Source of the DNA: Gnetum montanum
Lineage: Eukaryota; Streptophyta; Gnetopsida; Gnetales; Gnetaceae
Assembly: GCA_015680685.1 (NCBI GenBank)
Contig: MNCI01008572.1
Coordinates: 629,229 to 693,228 of the forward strand
Direction: 5' to 3'
Length of the DNA stretch: 64,000 bases
Under the pieces are notes generated by a model that did not search any database, was not told the origin of the DNA, and worked only from the letters and a program-made list of their open reading frames with translations. Positions 23,271-34,514 of the stretch are shown here, piece by piece. Position 1 is the stretch's first letter. Every line of letters starts with the position of its first letter. The position numbers and the translations under genes are program-made.

Positions 23271-23434
23271 AACTAATCACAACTTATCACAACGTTAAAA
23301 CCTACGATACATTTTACATAAAGAGAAAACAACGAAAAGAACATTAACATTAATACCAAAATTTGTCTCGAATACGTTAAAAAGAAGAAAAATAGTCTCT
23401 TGTCTTCACCACAATAAAACATCAGGTTAATCCA

Positions 23435-26400
23435 TTACGCATCCCCCTTACTACCACTGTTTCCTATATCCCCTAGTTCAATTTCTACTTCAATGAGGTT
23501 GTCCTCATAGAGGCCATCCTTTGCACGAGGAACCCCTTCACAAGGGCGATCCTCTTCATGAGATCCTTCAGCATGCTCTGTCTCCTGCAAACCCTCTTCG
23601 TGAGGGTCACCACCTTTGTTAGCTTCATCCTGTCGAGGAATTTCCTCAGGTTGTTCCTGCGATCAGACATGGCACATAGATTAACATCGTTATCAAAACA
23701 AGGTATAACAAAACGCAATAATACTACAACTCACCCGTGACAGCCCAACATCAGCAGCAAAGGGAACTTGTTCTAAGCCAATCCACAGATGGTGCATGAT
23801 TTCGTCCTTAGTGAGCTTAGACCAAACCCTGTCTCCTAAATCAGTTCCAGCCTTGACCTTCCCCTTCTCCATGGGAGTCCATCGGGGTGGTTTAGGGAAG
23901 AAGGAAGGGACCGTAGTCTCACCTCTTGGAAGAGTAACTTCCCTTTCCGGAGAGGCACTCACCGTCACTTGCTCCTGGAACTTTTCAAATGCCTTGGAAG
24001 CACCTATAACGTCGAGAAATAGTCAAAGGGATTGAGCCTCAATGGCAGAATCCCTATAGTGTTGATGGTAGGCATCGTTTTCTCATTTGTAAACATGTTT
24101 ATGATCCTTCTGCGTTTGCCCCCACTCTTGTACACTTGCACTATAATCCTTCCAGTCCTAGTTCTTCTGAGCAAGGAGGTCCATCTGCATGCATTGTTCA
24201 ACCAATTCACGGCTACCTTGAACACTGTTCCTAACAATAGCCCAGTAATGGGCGTAGTCAATGACAGCTGTCCTCCAGTCTTCACCTCCCATTTCCTGGG
24301 CTTACAGGAACTCATTCCATGATCTTAGATCCCCGACCTCATCACGTAGAGCCATTCTCTCCTTCTCCAACCTCTGCAATCTCTTCAAGAGGTCCTCATT
24401 TACACTCTGACACTCCCATAAGCAGCGAGTTGAGCGTAAAGCACATTTANGTACCAACTTCAGGATCGATTCGCTCTAAGCGACCGATCATATCTTGAAT
24501 GACCCCTTCCATAAAGGCGAATTTATCAAGAAATTCGTCCTAGGATTGAGTCATCACCGCTATCAAGGGCATGCTCTGGTCACCTGTTACACAGGAAAAA
24601 AGGTATAACTGAGATATTATGACAACTAGTACAAAATAAAAATTAATTTTATCAAAAGACAAACCACTTGCCTCGGTTAATTCCAGCTGAAAGGACTTTG
24701 GCATCCTCCACAGCTATCTCCTCTTCATGCGCAGGAGGCTGTGCACTCCTCATCTTATTAATTGGGGCCTCTTCTTCTGAGACCGAGGCCCCTTCTCCAT
24801 GTTGTAAGACCATAGCCCCTGTTTCAGGGGTCAACCGGTCTACAACCTTTGCCCTCACTATCAGACAACATGGCTAGTTAACATAGGATTGCACTTTTTG
24901 TTCAACGAATGTTACGCTACATAACGGCGTCTCCACACAAACCGTAACCGTTAATACATCTTCACACTTACTACTTGGAGGCTTGCTCCTTTGAAATCTG
25001 ATCTGCATTTGCCTCCCGATACCACCCGCTGGCTCGGAAGATCCCTTGTTCAAACGAGGCTTTTTCTGTGGCACTGATGAATCCACTATCTCAGCAGCCA
25101 GGAGCTTCCCTCTCGACACGTCGCCGGTGTAAGAGGGAGGTGCTTCACCCACACTATTTTGACCCTGCATTTGAGGTGCAGCCATACTCCTGGTCGTCAC
25201 CGACAACGACTCCCCTATTCCCTCAGGCAGGTTTTGCGACTGGATAGTGCCAAAAATATGGGAGATCCATGGTTTGGAGATCTGGGTGTGATCCTGTTGC
25301 ACCCAGACCCCATTCCTTTGGACCACCAGAAATTCAGCAAAACACTAGAACCAACCTATGAAGAAGGAAAAATGCACATTGAAACAGGTTTCAAGCTTCT
25401 AGTGAAGCCTAATCATCTCAATGTGCAAGCCTTCAACAAAATAGCTCGCCCAATTGAAGCGCGTCCCCTCCTCTAAGACCTTTTGCATGATTCGGGCCTG
25501 CTCGATCGTGAGGAATCTCCCCTATGAGAGTGTCTTGGGGAAGGCCCAGGCCCAAAAAAGGGGCTAAATGATGTTGGCCACTACGAATACAATCCTATCA
25601 TCGGGGATCCCTTTACTTTCTTTCTGAACCCCCAGCCACTCCTCTATCTCCTTCTGGAGCTTGGAGCTCCTCTTCGACTTTTCATCTACGGGAAAATCAT
25701 CAGAGGGGACCCCAAATAAATCAGCGAACAGCTGAGCATCAATGTCAAAATTTACGCGCACATTACGTACGCGTACGCAAATACGCTAGCTTCCTTGCTA
25801 AAGGAGTTGACCAGGGTTAACATTTCACCTACAGTAGCGTCAAGGGTTATGGCTAGGAAAGGGTCCATCAATCTAGCTTCTTGAATGTTATTGGTTACTA
25901 CAATCGGGGCTGCTCTATGGCCGAGCCAACGTTGCACCTCCTTTATGTCATCATAACGGAAGAAGAGACTGCTGGCCTCACGACCCGAAGCCATACTTGT
26001 AATCTCCCATGATTCCCTGACTATTGACACAAATCCATAGTTCTACCAAAACAATTTTACATCATCATCACACAATATTGACACAATTCATTATTATGAC
26101 AAAGCTTACCAGGCCCAAAAGGTAAAGGAAACGGAGGAATTTTCCTTTGTACATCAGCAGCAGTGAGGGGAGGGTCTAGAGTCCACTTCCTATCCAGTCA
26201 TCCAAGTTTCTTGCACCTAGAAAAGAAGTCGGCATAACGGGTAGGGTATTCTGGGATCTTGAACGCCAGATGTCCCATGACGGTAGCCCGCACGTTGCTG
26301 ATAGAGGTAAATTCCCTTATGGCACTCTTGGCTAATGACAATGTGTCATTGTTTCCCATAAGATCGTTTTCATTGATAAAAAACCTATGTCAGAAACATA

Positions 26401-27474
26401 AACAACTCTTTACACTCAATACACATCTAAACAGTAGTTAGCATTACAATACTGCGAAGTGAAACGAAACTTACCCGCCTGCATAATGCACGATACTAGG
26501 AGGATTCTGGAAGTAAGTTGTGGGATGACAAGCCATGAATAGAGTGTTATAGGCATGATAACAGTTAAACCTGGGCATTTCCCAGATCCAGCTTAAACGC
26601 CTTAAACCCTTGACATTCTGTTCGTGGTCCTGCACCTGGATAGTTTCAATCGCGCCATCAGACAGAAACGCTAAGATGCTCTGCATCGAACCGACCAATA
26701 ACATCTCTAAAATAGCTACAGCTTCATCACCTAGTAAATGCGACTAGATGATTACACTGTAGTTGTGAAGTAGAAATTGAAAAAATTCCCATGTGCCTCT
26801 TCAAAACCATGCCGCCTCCCCCTTTAGACAAGCATGAGGGGGAGGAACATTAGCCGCGGGGACATGAACGCAGCATTAAACACCCACGATGTCCAAAACG
26901 ATTAGGACGGCCTTTAACATAATACTATAAAATACAAATGCACTACTATTAGAAAAAATCTAGACAGGAATGTTTGTTACGCCACACTAGGGCTCGCACA
27001 ATTCTTGGAAAATTACAGCGTATACTGGAGGCGCATAGCCAAAATCGCCTAATCGCCTAAACCCTTGTAACAGCTCAAGGTCCATCTCTAACAAAGGCGA
27101 CGAAAGAAAATACTGCGTATTACTTCGACACAACATATCATTATCACAGGAACTCTCATTGCATTACATTTACACGCTACATCTTATCTCTATACCACAT
27201 TATTTCTTATCGCCTAAACCTTAAAACAATAGTTTAGTTCGTGCAGATAGACATTAACGCCATGATACAACATTAGAACCCAAAATAGATAAACCACGAC
27301 ACTGCAACAAACATGACGATAGTGTAAAAACGAAAAAGGGTGAACAGCGACTTACCGATTAAGCGGGGTAACGTCCAGAGCTTCTACTTTGGCCTGTGAA
27401 ACCCACTGCACACTCTCCTGCATCTTGTCTATCCTGGCCAACTTAGCATTCTTGCCTTTAACCTTGGGTGCCAT
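23435..27474 (-). pseudogene. Antisense multi-exon gene of element C (unknown family)
   Basis: It runs opposite to gag-pol of C. Inferred exons (minus): 27474-27356 (starts MAPKVKGKN, donor gtaagt), about 26880-26475, 26384-26110, 26020-24972, 24853-about 24671, 24583-24455, about 24432-23735, 23656-23435. Introns are short (about 80-180 bp; the first is longer) with clean donors (gtaagt, gtaagc, gtaagtg, gtgagt) and acceptors (acatag, caatag, taacag, tcgcag). Exon 2 holds WIWEMPRFNCYHAYNTLF and TYFQNPP, exon 3 AIREFTSISNVRATV, exon 4 WLGVQKESKG, ISKPWI and VGEAPP. Exon 7 holds a coiled coil (RLQRLEKERMALRDEVGDL) and FLDVIGAS. Exon 8 is Glu-rich and ends GDA-stop. It lacks about 45 codons at the start of exon 7 compared with B, and it has several stops. 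No known family was recognised. Expression is unknown. Confidence 0.72.
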
Positions 27475-27603
27475 TGTTGCAAAGGTCAAAATTGAACAAA
27501 GTCCTTGTAAAATCATTTGCTCATGCCTTGTTTACGCTCTCTTCTCGCTATAACAAAGTCCAAATTCACGATATCGGTAACCTGTTTTGAGTATGAACCA
27601 CTA

Positions 27604-27613
27604 GCTTATAAAC
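27604..27613 (-). promoter_or_regulatory. Candidate TATA element of the antisense gene in C
   Basis: On the minus strand gtttataagc lies about 135 bp before the ATG at 27474, matching the spacing of tgtaaatagg in element B (133 bp). A weak call on its own; the repeated distance is the reason to list it. Confidence 0.35.
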
Positions 27614-27729
27614 AAGATGCTCAAATCAACTGATTCTTTCCACCCGATCGACGGGGAACTTTCCCGAAACGCGGATATCAGTATGACATAAAACACGAAG
27701 ATCTAGGCATTAATGTCTCAAATATTGTG

Positions 27730-27940
27730 CGAGTTGCGGTCTGAAATGACCCTAAACTAACACTATTTTTATCACCTCATCATTCACCAGCATTAACTAT
27801 GATCTATGCGAAATGCAAATCCAACTATTTCGACACGGTAGACATGCCACGTTGCACATCTCATCTCATTTCATATGCTCGGCATTTCTTTTTTACAAAA
27901 CTTTTGTAACAATCCACTAAGACCTTAAACTAGAAACTTC
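27730..27940 (-). repeat. Dyad-repeat array Y of element C (2 units)
   Basis: Two units whose reverse complements read gttagtttag-GGTC-atttca-GACC (near 27740) and ctagtttaa-GGTC-ttagtg (near 27925, second arm lost). They lie between the antisense-gene start and RT, as array Y does in element B. Confidence 0.55.
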
Positions 27941-28021
27941 TCTAACACGCCATCCTGACAAAAAAAATAAACAAAATTTTATCATTTAACATATTAGCGA
28001 AAAAACGATGTAACAACTTCC

Positions 28022-28039
28022 TTTTTTGGTAGTTTTCAG
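28022..28039 (+). promoter_or_regulatory. Candidate 3' splice site before RT in element C
   Basis: A pyrimidine-rich run ending ggtagttttcag directly precedes the first codons of the RT frame (DHLQMDVALS, then LVLTGLHG). Element B has ttattgtggcag at the homologous place before SLLALTGPHG. In Ogre-type elements an intron separates protease from RT, so this could be its acceptor. It is an inference from sequence only. Confidence 0.45.
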
Positions 28040-29651
28040 GATCACTTGCAAATGGACGTAGCTTTATCCACACCCTTAGTATTAACAGGGCTGCATGGGA
28101 AGGTCGTTAGATAGTATGATCGCATGCTAGTAGGAACAAACCTTTCTCTTTATGACGCAACCATAGCAACATTGGAAGCATCCCCAGACTGGCCAGAACG
28201 TCTGACCCGAACACTTGACCTGGAGGCTGGTGATGTAACCGAGGACCCTCTCAGCAACGTCCCTGTGGTTATGCACAAAGGAGAAAATAAAACTCCAAGG
28301 GTTAGTTCTCTCCTAAACCAACAGATGCAGAATGACATGACCCAAGTGCTCCAAAACAACGCTGTTGTATTCGCGTGGTCATATGAAGACATGCCAGGTT
28401 TAAACTCGAGATTAATACAGCACAACATCATCTTAAACCCACACATCAAACCAATTAGACAGAAGGCACGAAAGATTAAGCCAGAAATTGTGCTAGCAGT
28501 GCGTGATGAAATCACCAAGTTATATCAGGCTGGTTTCATCCGTGCGGTTGATTACTCTGATTGGGTGTCCAACATTGTAGTTGTCTCTAAGAAAATGAGA
28601 GGCATACGCATTTGCATAGACTTCCAGGATCTGAACAAAGCTACAATTAAGGACAACTTCCCGTTACCGAGTATCGACCAACTAATCGACACAACAGCTG
28701 GCCACGCGCTTCTATCCTTTATGGATGGTTTCTCAGGCTATAATCAAATTCGTATTAACCCAGAGCACCAATTGACCACAACATTCATGACGCCCTGGGG
28801 GACCTTCTGCTACACCATGATGTCTTTCGGGTTAAAGAACGCCGGAGCAACATATCAATGAGCCATGACATACATATTTAGCAATTACCTCTTAGGGAGA
28901 TTGAACGACTATGTAGATGACATAGTTGTCAAATCTATAAAGTCAGAAGATCATTCATGAGACCTAGAGTTAGTCCTTAAACGATGTCTCCAACATGACT
29001 TACGGCTTAACCCAAAGAAATGCGTATTCGGAGTCAAAACTAGACGTATGTTGGGGTTTGTGATATCAGAGACTGGCATTCGAGTTGACCCCGACAAGGT
29101 TAAAGCCATCGTTGAGTTGACACCACCAACAAACCTCAAGGAACTACGTGGGTTACAGGTTAGGCTTCAGTTCATCAGGCGGTTCATTTCAAAGTTAATA
29201 GATAAATTGCACCCCATGCAACATCTTTTGAAGAAGAGTGTCAATTTTGAATGGACTGATGACTGCCAGCATGCATTTGACAACCTAAAAGAAGAGCTAC
29301 AACATTTACCAAAAGTTTTCCCGCCACAAAGGGATCAACCTTTCTACATTTATCTAGTTAACTTTTACGTGTCTATAGCTGCATTACTTTGCCAGAAAAG
29401 GAACGATGGGTCAAAAGCACCTCAGTCATGCTCTATTTGCGTACGAAACAAGGTACAACGAAGTGGAGCATAACTGTTTGGCATTATTTTTCGCACTTAA
29501 AAAATTTAGGCATTATATTTTCCGCAGTCAGGTCAACATAATTTGTAAAAGTAACGTTCTGCGGGCTATCTCTAACAATTTTTATGAAAGTAGCAGAATA
29601 GCTCATTGGAAAGCTATCACGGCTGAGTTCGATTTACATTATGTTGGCTAG
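28040..29651 (+). pseudogene. Element C reverse transcriptase and first RNase H (tether)
   Basis: Finger and palm motifs are plain: LIQHNIILNPHIKPI, QKARKIKPEI, VSKKMRGIRICIDFQDLNKA, FPLPSIDQLIDTTAGHALLS, FMTPWGTFCYTMMSFGLKN and the catalytic YVDD at 28910-28921. The thumb (RRMLGFVISETGI; ELRGLQVRLQFIRRFI) continues to about 29340. The first RNase H follows with a frameshift near 29406-29470: LSHALFAYETRYNEVEHNC and FRHYIFRSQVNIICKSN. Its usual catalytic Asp near the end is Lys-Ser-Asn, so it is structural only. Stops lie near 28092, 28859 and 28958. Confidence 0.88.
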
Positions 29652-30266
29652 TCATCCACCAAAGGTCAAGCTATAGTTGACCAGTTAGCAACATTGCAAG
29701 TTAACGATCAAGCTATAATAGAGCCAGAATTCCCAGATGAACATGTACACGGTTTAAGCACTGTATCAACAGGCCTTGAAGCGATGTTATATTTTGACAG
29801 AGCTTCAACCACTAGAGATAGTAGTGCAGCCACCGTTATTACGCTTTCTCCTAAGGATGTGCATCTATTGACTTACCGTTTGACCTTCCCTTGTACGAAC
29901 AACGTGGCAGAGTATGAGGGGCTCCTCAGGGGATTGTTGATGGCTAGAGAACTCAACGTTCAACACCTAGCAATTCGAGGTGATTCGATGCTAGTAATCA
30001 ATCAAATCATAGGAGTCTACACCTGCAAGGCTGTACACCTACAGCCCTACTGCGATATAGCTAAAGATCTCTTGAAGCAATTCGTGACAACCGATGCTCA
30101 ACACGTGCTGGGCAACGAAAACACTATTGTCGATGCACTGGCAACTCTGGCGTTAAACGTGCTACCACACTTGTTTGCCACTTGGCCCGCTTTAATGATA
30201 GAATGTACAGAGCCTATCATTCAAGTGACGCAAATTACCTCATTAAACATGGAAGGAACATCATAA
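29652..30266 (+). pseudogene. Element C second (archaeal-type) RNase H
   Basis: A 190-residue open frame starts at 29694. The four acidic positions expected for this RNase H are all visible: Asp in YFDRAS (29796-29798), Glu in NVAEYEGLLRGLL, Asp in AIRGDSMLVINQI, and Asp in NTIVDALATLAL. Its role is to remove RNA from the RNA-DNA hybrid in reverse transcription, replacing the decayed first RNase H. It is the cleanest domain of element C. It is preceded by a stop at about 29649. Confidence 0.85.
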
Positions 30267-31508
30267 TGGTATGACAGCATTAAAACTTACCTTCTGCATG
30301 GCGAACTACCGCACAAGCTAACACATGCGCAAAAATATGTCATGCCCAAACGTGCCAGGCAATACATCATCCTTGGAGATAGTACTCTCTGTAGACGCTC
30401 CTTCAATGGGGTATTGCTTACCTACATTAACAGTGACCAAGCATAGCGAATAGTTAATGAAGTCCATGAAGGGCTGTGCGGAGGACACATAGCCCCGCGA
30501 GCAATGACTGCTAAGATTAAACGCTTAGGGTATTATTGGCCGTACATGGAAAAAGACTACCTTGCCAAGGTTAAGATGTGTGACATGTGTCAGCATTATG
30601 CAAATCTAATACACGTGTCATCAACTGAGTTACACACTACTCAAATCACTTGGCCATTCCAACAATGGGGACTAGACATCATAGGCCCCGTCTTGCCTAA
30701 ATCTTTCGTAGGTCATAGCTTCATTATCACCACCATTGAGTATTTTACAAAGTGGGTGGAAGCTATCCCCCTACGAAAGATCACATCTCAACAGGTTTGC
30801 CACTTCATCTTAGACAATATTGTAACCAGATTTGAACTCCCTATGACTGTTGTGATTGACGACGGACCACAATTTAGTAGCTCAGAAACCAAATCTTTTT
30901 GCGATAATCTTGGTATTAGACAATCTTTTTCTTCACCTTATTACCCGCAAGCAAATGGTCAAGCAGAGGCAACAAACAAGGTGATCATCAATTTGCTCAA
31001 GAAAATGCTCAATAGTAATAAGAAGCAGTGGCATGAAAAAATCCTCTATGTGCTATGGGCGTATCGTACGACATGCAGAATAGCTACAAACAAGATGCCC
31101 TATAGCCTGGTCTACGGATCCAAAGCAGTGTTGCCCTTGGAATTACAAATTCCCTCATTGTGGATGGTCCTATCTACGATTATAAATGAGACTCAACACA
31201 ATGAGTCTAGAATTGTGGATTTAGACTTAGTGGAGGAGAAACGCATCTAGACGCTCGACACCATCAAGAGATATCAAGACAAACAGCGACAGAAGCATCG
31301 GCACAACCTACATCGGCGACCAATCGAGAAAGGAGATTTAGTTCTCAAGACCATTCATGAACCAGTAGACAAGTTCTCTACAAACTGGGAAGGCCCTTTC
31401 CTGGTCATCGACGCATACGGCAATGGAGCATTCAAGTTAGCAAACATCGACGGAAATGAACTACCAAATCCGGTGAATCATCTGTACCTAAAGCAGTATT
31501 ACATCTAA
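30267..31508 (+). pseudogene. Element C integrase
   Basis: The zinc region reads VHEGLCGGHIAP and KMCDMCQHY (His-His-Cys-Cys, 30455-30600). Catalytic residues are Asp in WGLDIIGPV (30675-30677), Asp in VIDDGPQFSS (30858-30860) and Glu in NGQAEATNK (30966-30968). The last two are 36 codons apart, the D,D(35)E spacing. The C-terminal domain has EKGDLVLKTI, NWEGPFLV and ends LKQYYI-stop at 31508. Three interruptions remain: stops at about 30264 and 30445, and one at 31248-31250. The catalytic triad itself is intact. Confidence 0.88.
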
Positions 31509-31539
31509 ACATCGATTCAGCTCAAAACCAGGTAACAAA

Positions 31540-31875
31540 TGTCTGCAATGACGTAAAACTAGCAAATTTGTACAAGTCCACTACGACCTAAAACTGGCAG
31601 CTCTTGCACGCGTCCACTAAGATGATAAACTAGCAAAGGTAAGCACACGTCTGCTGAGACGCTAAACCAGCATAGACTTGTCCCTAAATCACGACATAAA
31701 ACTGACACCCACAGCATGGTCTGCTAGGACCATAAACTAGCCCTTCCATCGTCCGCTACGACGTAAAACTAGCAGATTCTCTTCTGCCTAGCTGTTAAAC
31801 CAGGACCATGGTCTGCTGAGACTTAAAACCAGCAGCAATGGTCACCCAGGACCTAAAACTGGAGTCTGTCAACCA
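31540..31875 (-). repeat. Dyad-repeat array X of element C (about 10 units)
   Basis: About ten units whose reverse complements read like ctagtttat-GGTC-ctagca-GACC. Arms include GGTC/GACC (near 31719 and 31840) and CGTC/GACG (near 31649 and 31751). Others have one decayed arm. The array starts about 35 bp after the integrase stop, as in element B. Confidence 0.78.
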
Positions 31876-33057
31876 ACCATCCATGAAGTAAGTGAGCGTG
31901 ATCATTCTTGCACTGCATCCCTACCAGATGGAGCGGGTAAGACGTTGGGACAGATACAATGCCGTTACCCCACCAGCATTCTGCTAATTCCTTGGACATG
32001 CCGAAAGGCATACTACTGATCCCTTAGAGATGTTGCTACGACAGCCACTTCGTAGCTGCACCTCCTAGGATCAGTTTCGCTACTTGGGGCCCCAAAAAAA
32101 CCACGGTTACCCATAGCCTCAACAGCCTCCATCCATCGACGTCACCAGATGCTGGCTTAGCAGATTTTTCTAACATGTTCTTTGCATGGTCCTTCAAGCA
32201 AGATGAATCTGGCTCTCGACGGCAACTACAGGAACCGCAGCATCAACATTGACACTCTTTTTCCTCGCTGCGGTCCCAGTTTCAAGGGCCTACACTCTCC
32301 TTGTTGTTTTGACGATGCTTGTTTCAACAGCCTCCCTCCTTAATGATCAAGACATTTGTCCCTGCCTTCCTCTTCTATGTTCTATTTTGCAGGTTACTTG
32401 TTGTGATAGCGTTGATCAAGAATACTTTCATTGGAAGATGAGGCGTCATGGCATTCAGAGGTGGCTGCTCAGCCTAGTCTGGTTACTTTGAAGTGCAAAC
32501 CCTACCTCTCCCTCCATCGGATGTCTTACCTTGTTCTTCCCCCTTTCCTTACCCCTTCCTTATCCTTACAATTGTCTCGCCTTCTTCTCTGCTTGTATAG
32601 ATGGTGAGCATTAAGTAACTCCATTTTTCATTATCATGCCCATAAACTAGCGTAACGCAACTCACCCTATGGCATGCAATCTGCATTTTGTCAAAAAAAG
32701 GGGGGGTTTAGGCAAAATTGATGTAAAACAACTCATCCAGGCCATGCAAGCGTAACACAAATCGCACTTGCAAGCCCTTGATATGCAGTATGACGGCATA
32801 ACCTTTCATTAACATATTAGCGAAAGGATGTGATGACTTGTTCGGAGAAGCTTCATGATCATGTATTTGAGTCTTCCCCGAACCTACCATCCTTAACTCC
32901 TGTAAGATCCCTTCTACACTCTATTTCCTTCCATCCTCGCACTTCTAAGTTTGATAGAACGATGTTTCAGCAGTCTCCAACAAACACCATTGATGTTTTT
33001 GCCTTTCTGGTGTTTCGTATTCTTTGCCAACGTCTTTCGGGCAAGCCCTCTAAACGT
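31876..33057 (+). other. Element C 3' untranslated region
   Basis: Non-coding stretch between the dyad array and the polypurine tract. The 80-codon ORF at 32249-32491 has no recognised domain. A run of eight T-rich/A-rich words and aaaaaaagggggggtttagg near 32694 are the only visible peculiarities. Confidence 0.5.
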
Positions 33058-33074
33058 CAACAAAGAGGGGCCAT
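33058..33074 (+). other. Element C polypurine tract (3' PPT)
   Basis: caacaaagaggggccat abuts the TGAAACACC start of the 3' LTR. It is nearly the same as the tract of element B read on the opposite strand, showing that B and C share replication signals. Confidence 0.8.
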
Positions 33075-34514
33075 TGAAACACCGTGAAAATTTCGAGGCC
33101 TTGACAGTTCAGTTAAAAAACTGGTGACTCAAACGAAGGGTTGCAACAAGGCAAGGCGCGACAAGTTCCTTTTCAGTCGAAGGTCTGTCCCGCAGTGCTG
33201 CATAGCATAGCACAAGTGAATTCCAGAGGATGGAGCAAAGTGACGGATGCATGGCAGCCAAGCTTCCAATTTCGTAAGTTATCTATTTCAAAAATCTTAA
33301 TTTTTGGCAAATTACACTGTATTACGCTACATAGCGTAACGTCACATTGTGTAGCGTAATATCAAAGACAGCCCACCGTAGCATCAAGGATGGCAAGCAT
33401 ACAGGACTTCGACAGCCTGGCAAAAAAACAAACATCAAGTCCTAAGCAATAGTTTGCAGTATAACGCGTGTCTCAGCCAGTTTTCTTTTCTAGTTAAGGG
33501 GCCCATTACGCTGCTTTACGCAGCACAGCGTAGTAAAAACCCTGAAAAGGATAGAAATAGAGGAAACGTGGCAACAACACTTTAACTTTTGTAGTTTCAT
33601 CATTTTACACTGAATTACGCTACTATGCGTAATTTAGTGTAATGTAGCATAATTCAAGTAACGACAAGCACATCATACGCTACAATACACTCTCTAGCGT
33701 ATTACAGCGTAATCAAAGGATAGTCTATTGCCAAAGCCCACACGAGGGTAGTTTATGATGCGCCACGCAGCATGGCGTCGTAAGCTTCAATGATAACACA
33801 TTGAGTCAACGGCATTTTATGAGTATAGGACACGCGTCACTTAAACCTTGTTTCTCTCCTGATCTTAACCTTATAAATGCTCCAGTTGATGATGATCAAG
33901 GGGTTGGTAAAATTTTTCTTTTAAGACTGGCAAAAGGGCAAATGAGAATCAGCAATCATGAGAACGCCAGAAGTGACTGACAAGAATTCTTGGTCAGAAA
34001 CAATTGGCTACTGGATATTCTCCCACGAATCTGACTTCCTTGCACCCATATTGGCTAGATCAAGGTAGATTGATCCTCCCTTGTTTCATCTTTGTATAAC
34101 TTTCTTGTCACTGCCATATACTTCGTCCAAACCGAAGTCCGCCTGAAGTCATTGTATCAAACATATTGTTTTTCATAAATTAAATCTCAGATCTTATGAT
34201 CATGTTATTTGTCAAATCTGATCTCTTGCACCCTAGTTAGACAGATTTGGCAATCTTACCTAAATCGTTTACATCATCTTCAACTACTTTCAGGGTAACA
34301 ACATTACATCACTTCATAAAGAACCTGCATTTCACCATCAAAATTATTATCAAACCTTTTACTGATTAAATAAGTCCCTGTCTGATCGACAAGACCGTTT
34401 AGGGCACCTCGGATTCGTTTTCTCCAACACGGTCCTCGTACAGATCCAAGGTTAGAACTGTGTACCATGGATTTCCGTCAATATTTCTAGCGATCGACAT
34501 TTTCCGTCATTACA
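33075..34514 (+). repeat. Element C 3' LTR
   Basis: A 1440 bp LTR collinear with 17334-18770, differing mostly by C/T and G/A changes. It starts TGAAACACC, ends cattaca, and is followed by the TSD GGGTG (34515-34519). Confidence 0.9.

Larger units (their letters stand above)
17334..34514 (+). mobile_element. Element C: Tat/Ogre-like Ty3/gypsy retrotransposon inserted in element B
   Basis: A 17.2 kb unit with direct LTRs 17334-18770 and 33075-34514. Each starts TGAAACA and ends TTACA. It is flanked by a perfect TSD GGGTG (17329-17333 and 34515-34519). A primer-binding site follows the left LTR and a purine tract precedes the right one, so it reads rightward, opposite to its host B. Order: gag, protease, antisense gene, RT plus tether RNase H, second RNase H, integrase, dyad array, 3' UTR. 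The insertion splits the gag C-terminus of B: the GHD-type gag motif of B lies right of C and the next segment lies left of it. Each coding domain has a few stops, fewer than in B or A1. Confidence 0.93.

Noticed and set aside
31140-31260. Chromodomain at the end of the element C integrase
   Set aside because: The C-terminal part matches the GPF/NWEGPF-type tail and ends at LKQYYI; no chromodomain motif, so not a chromovirus.
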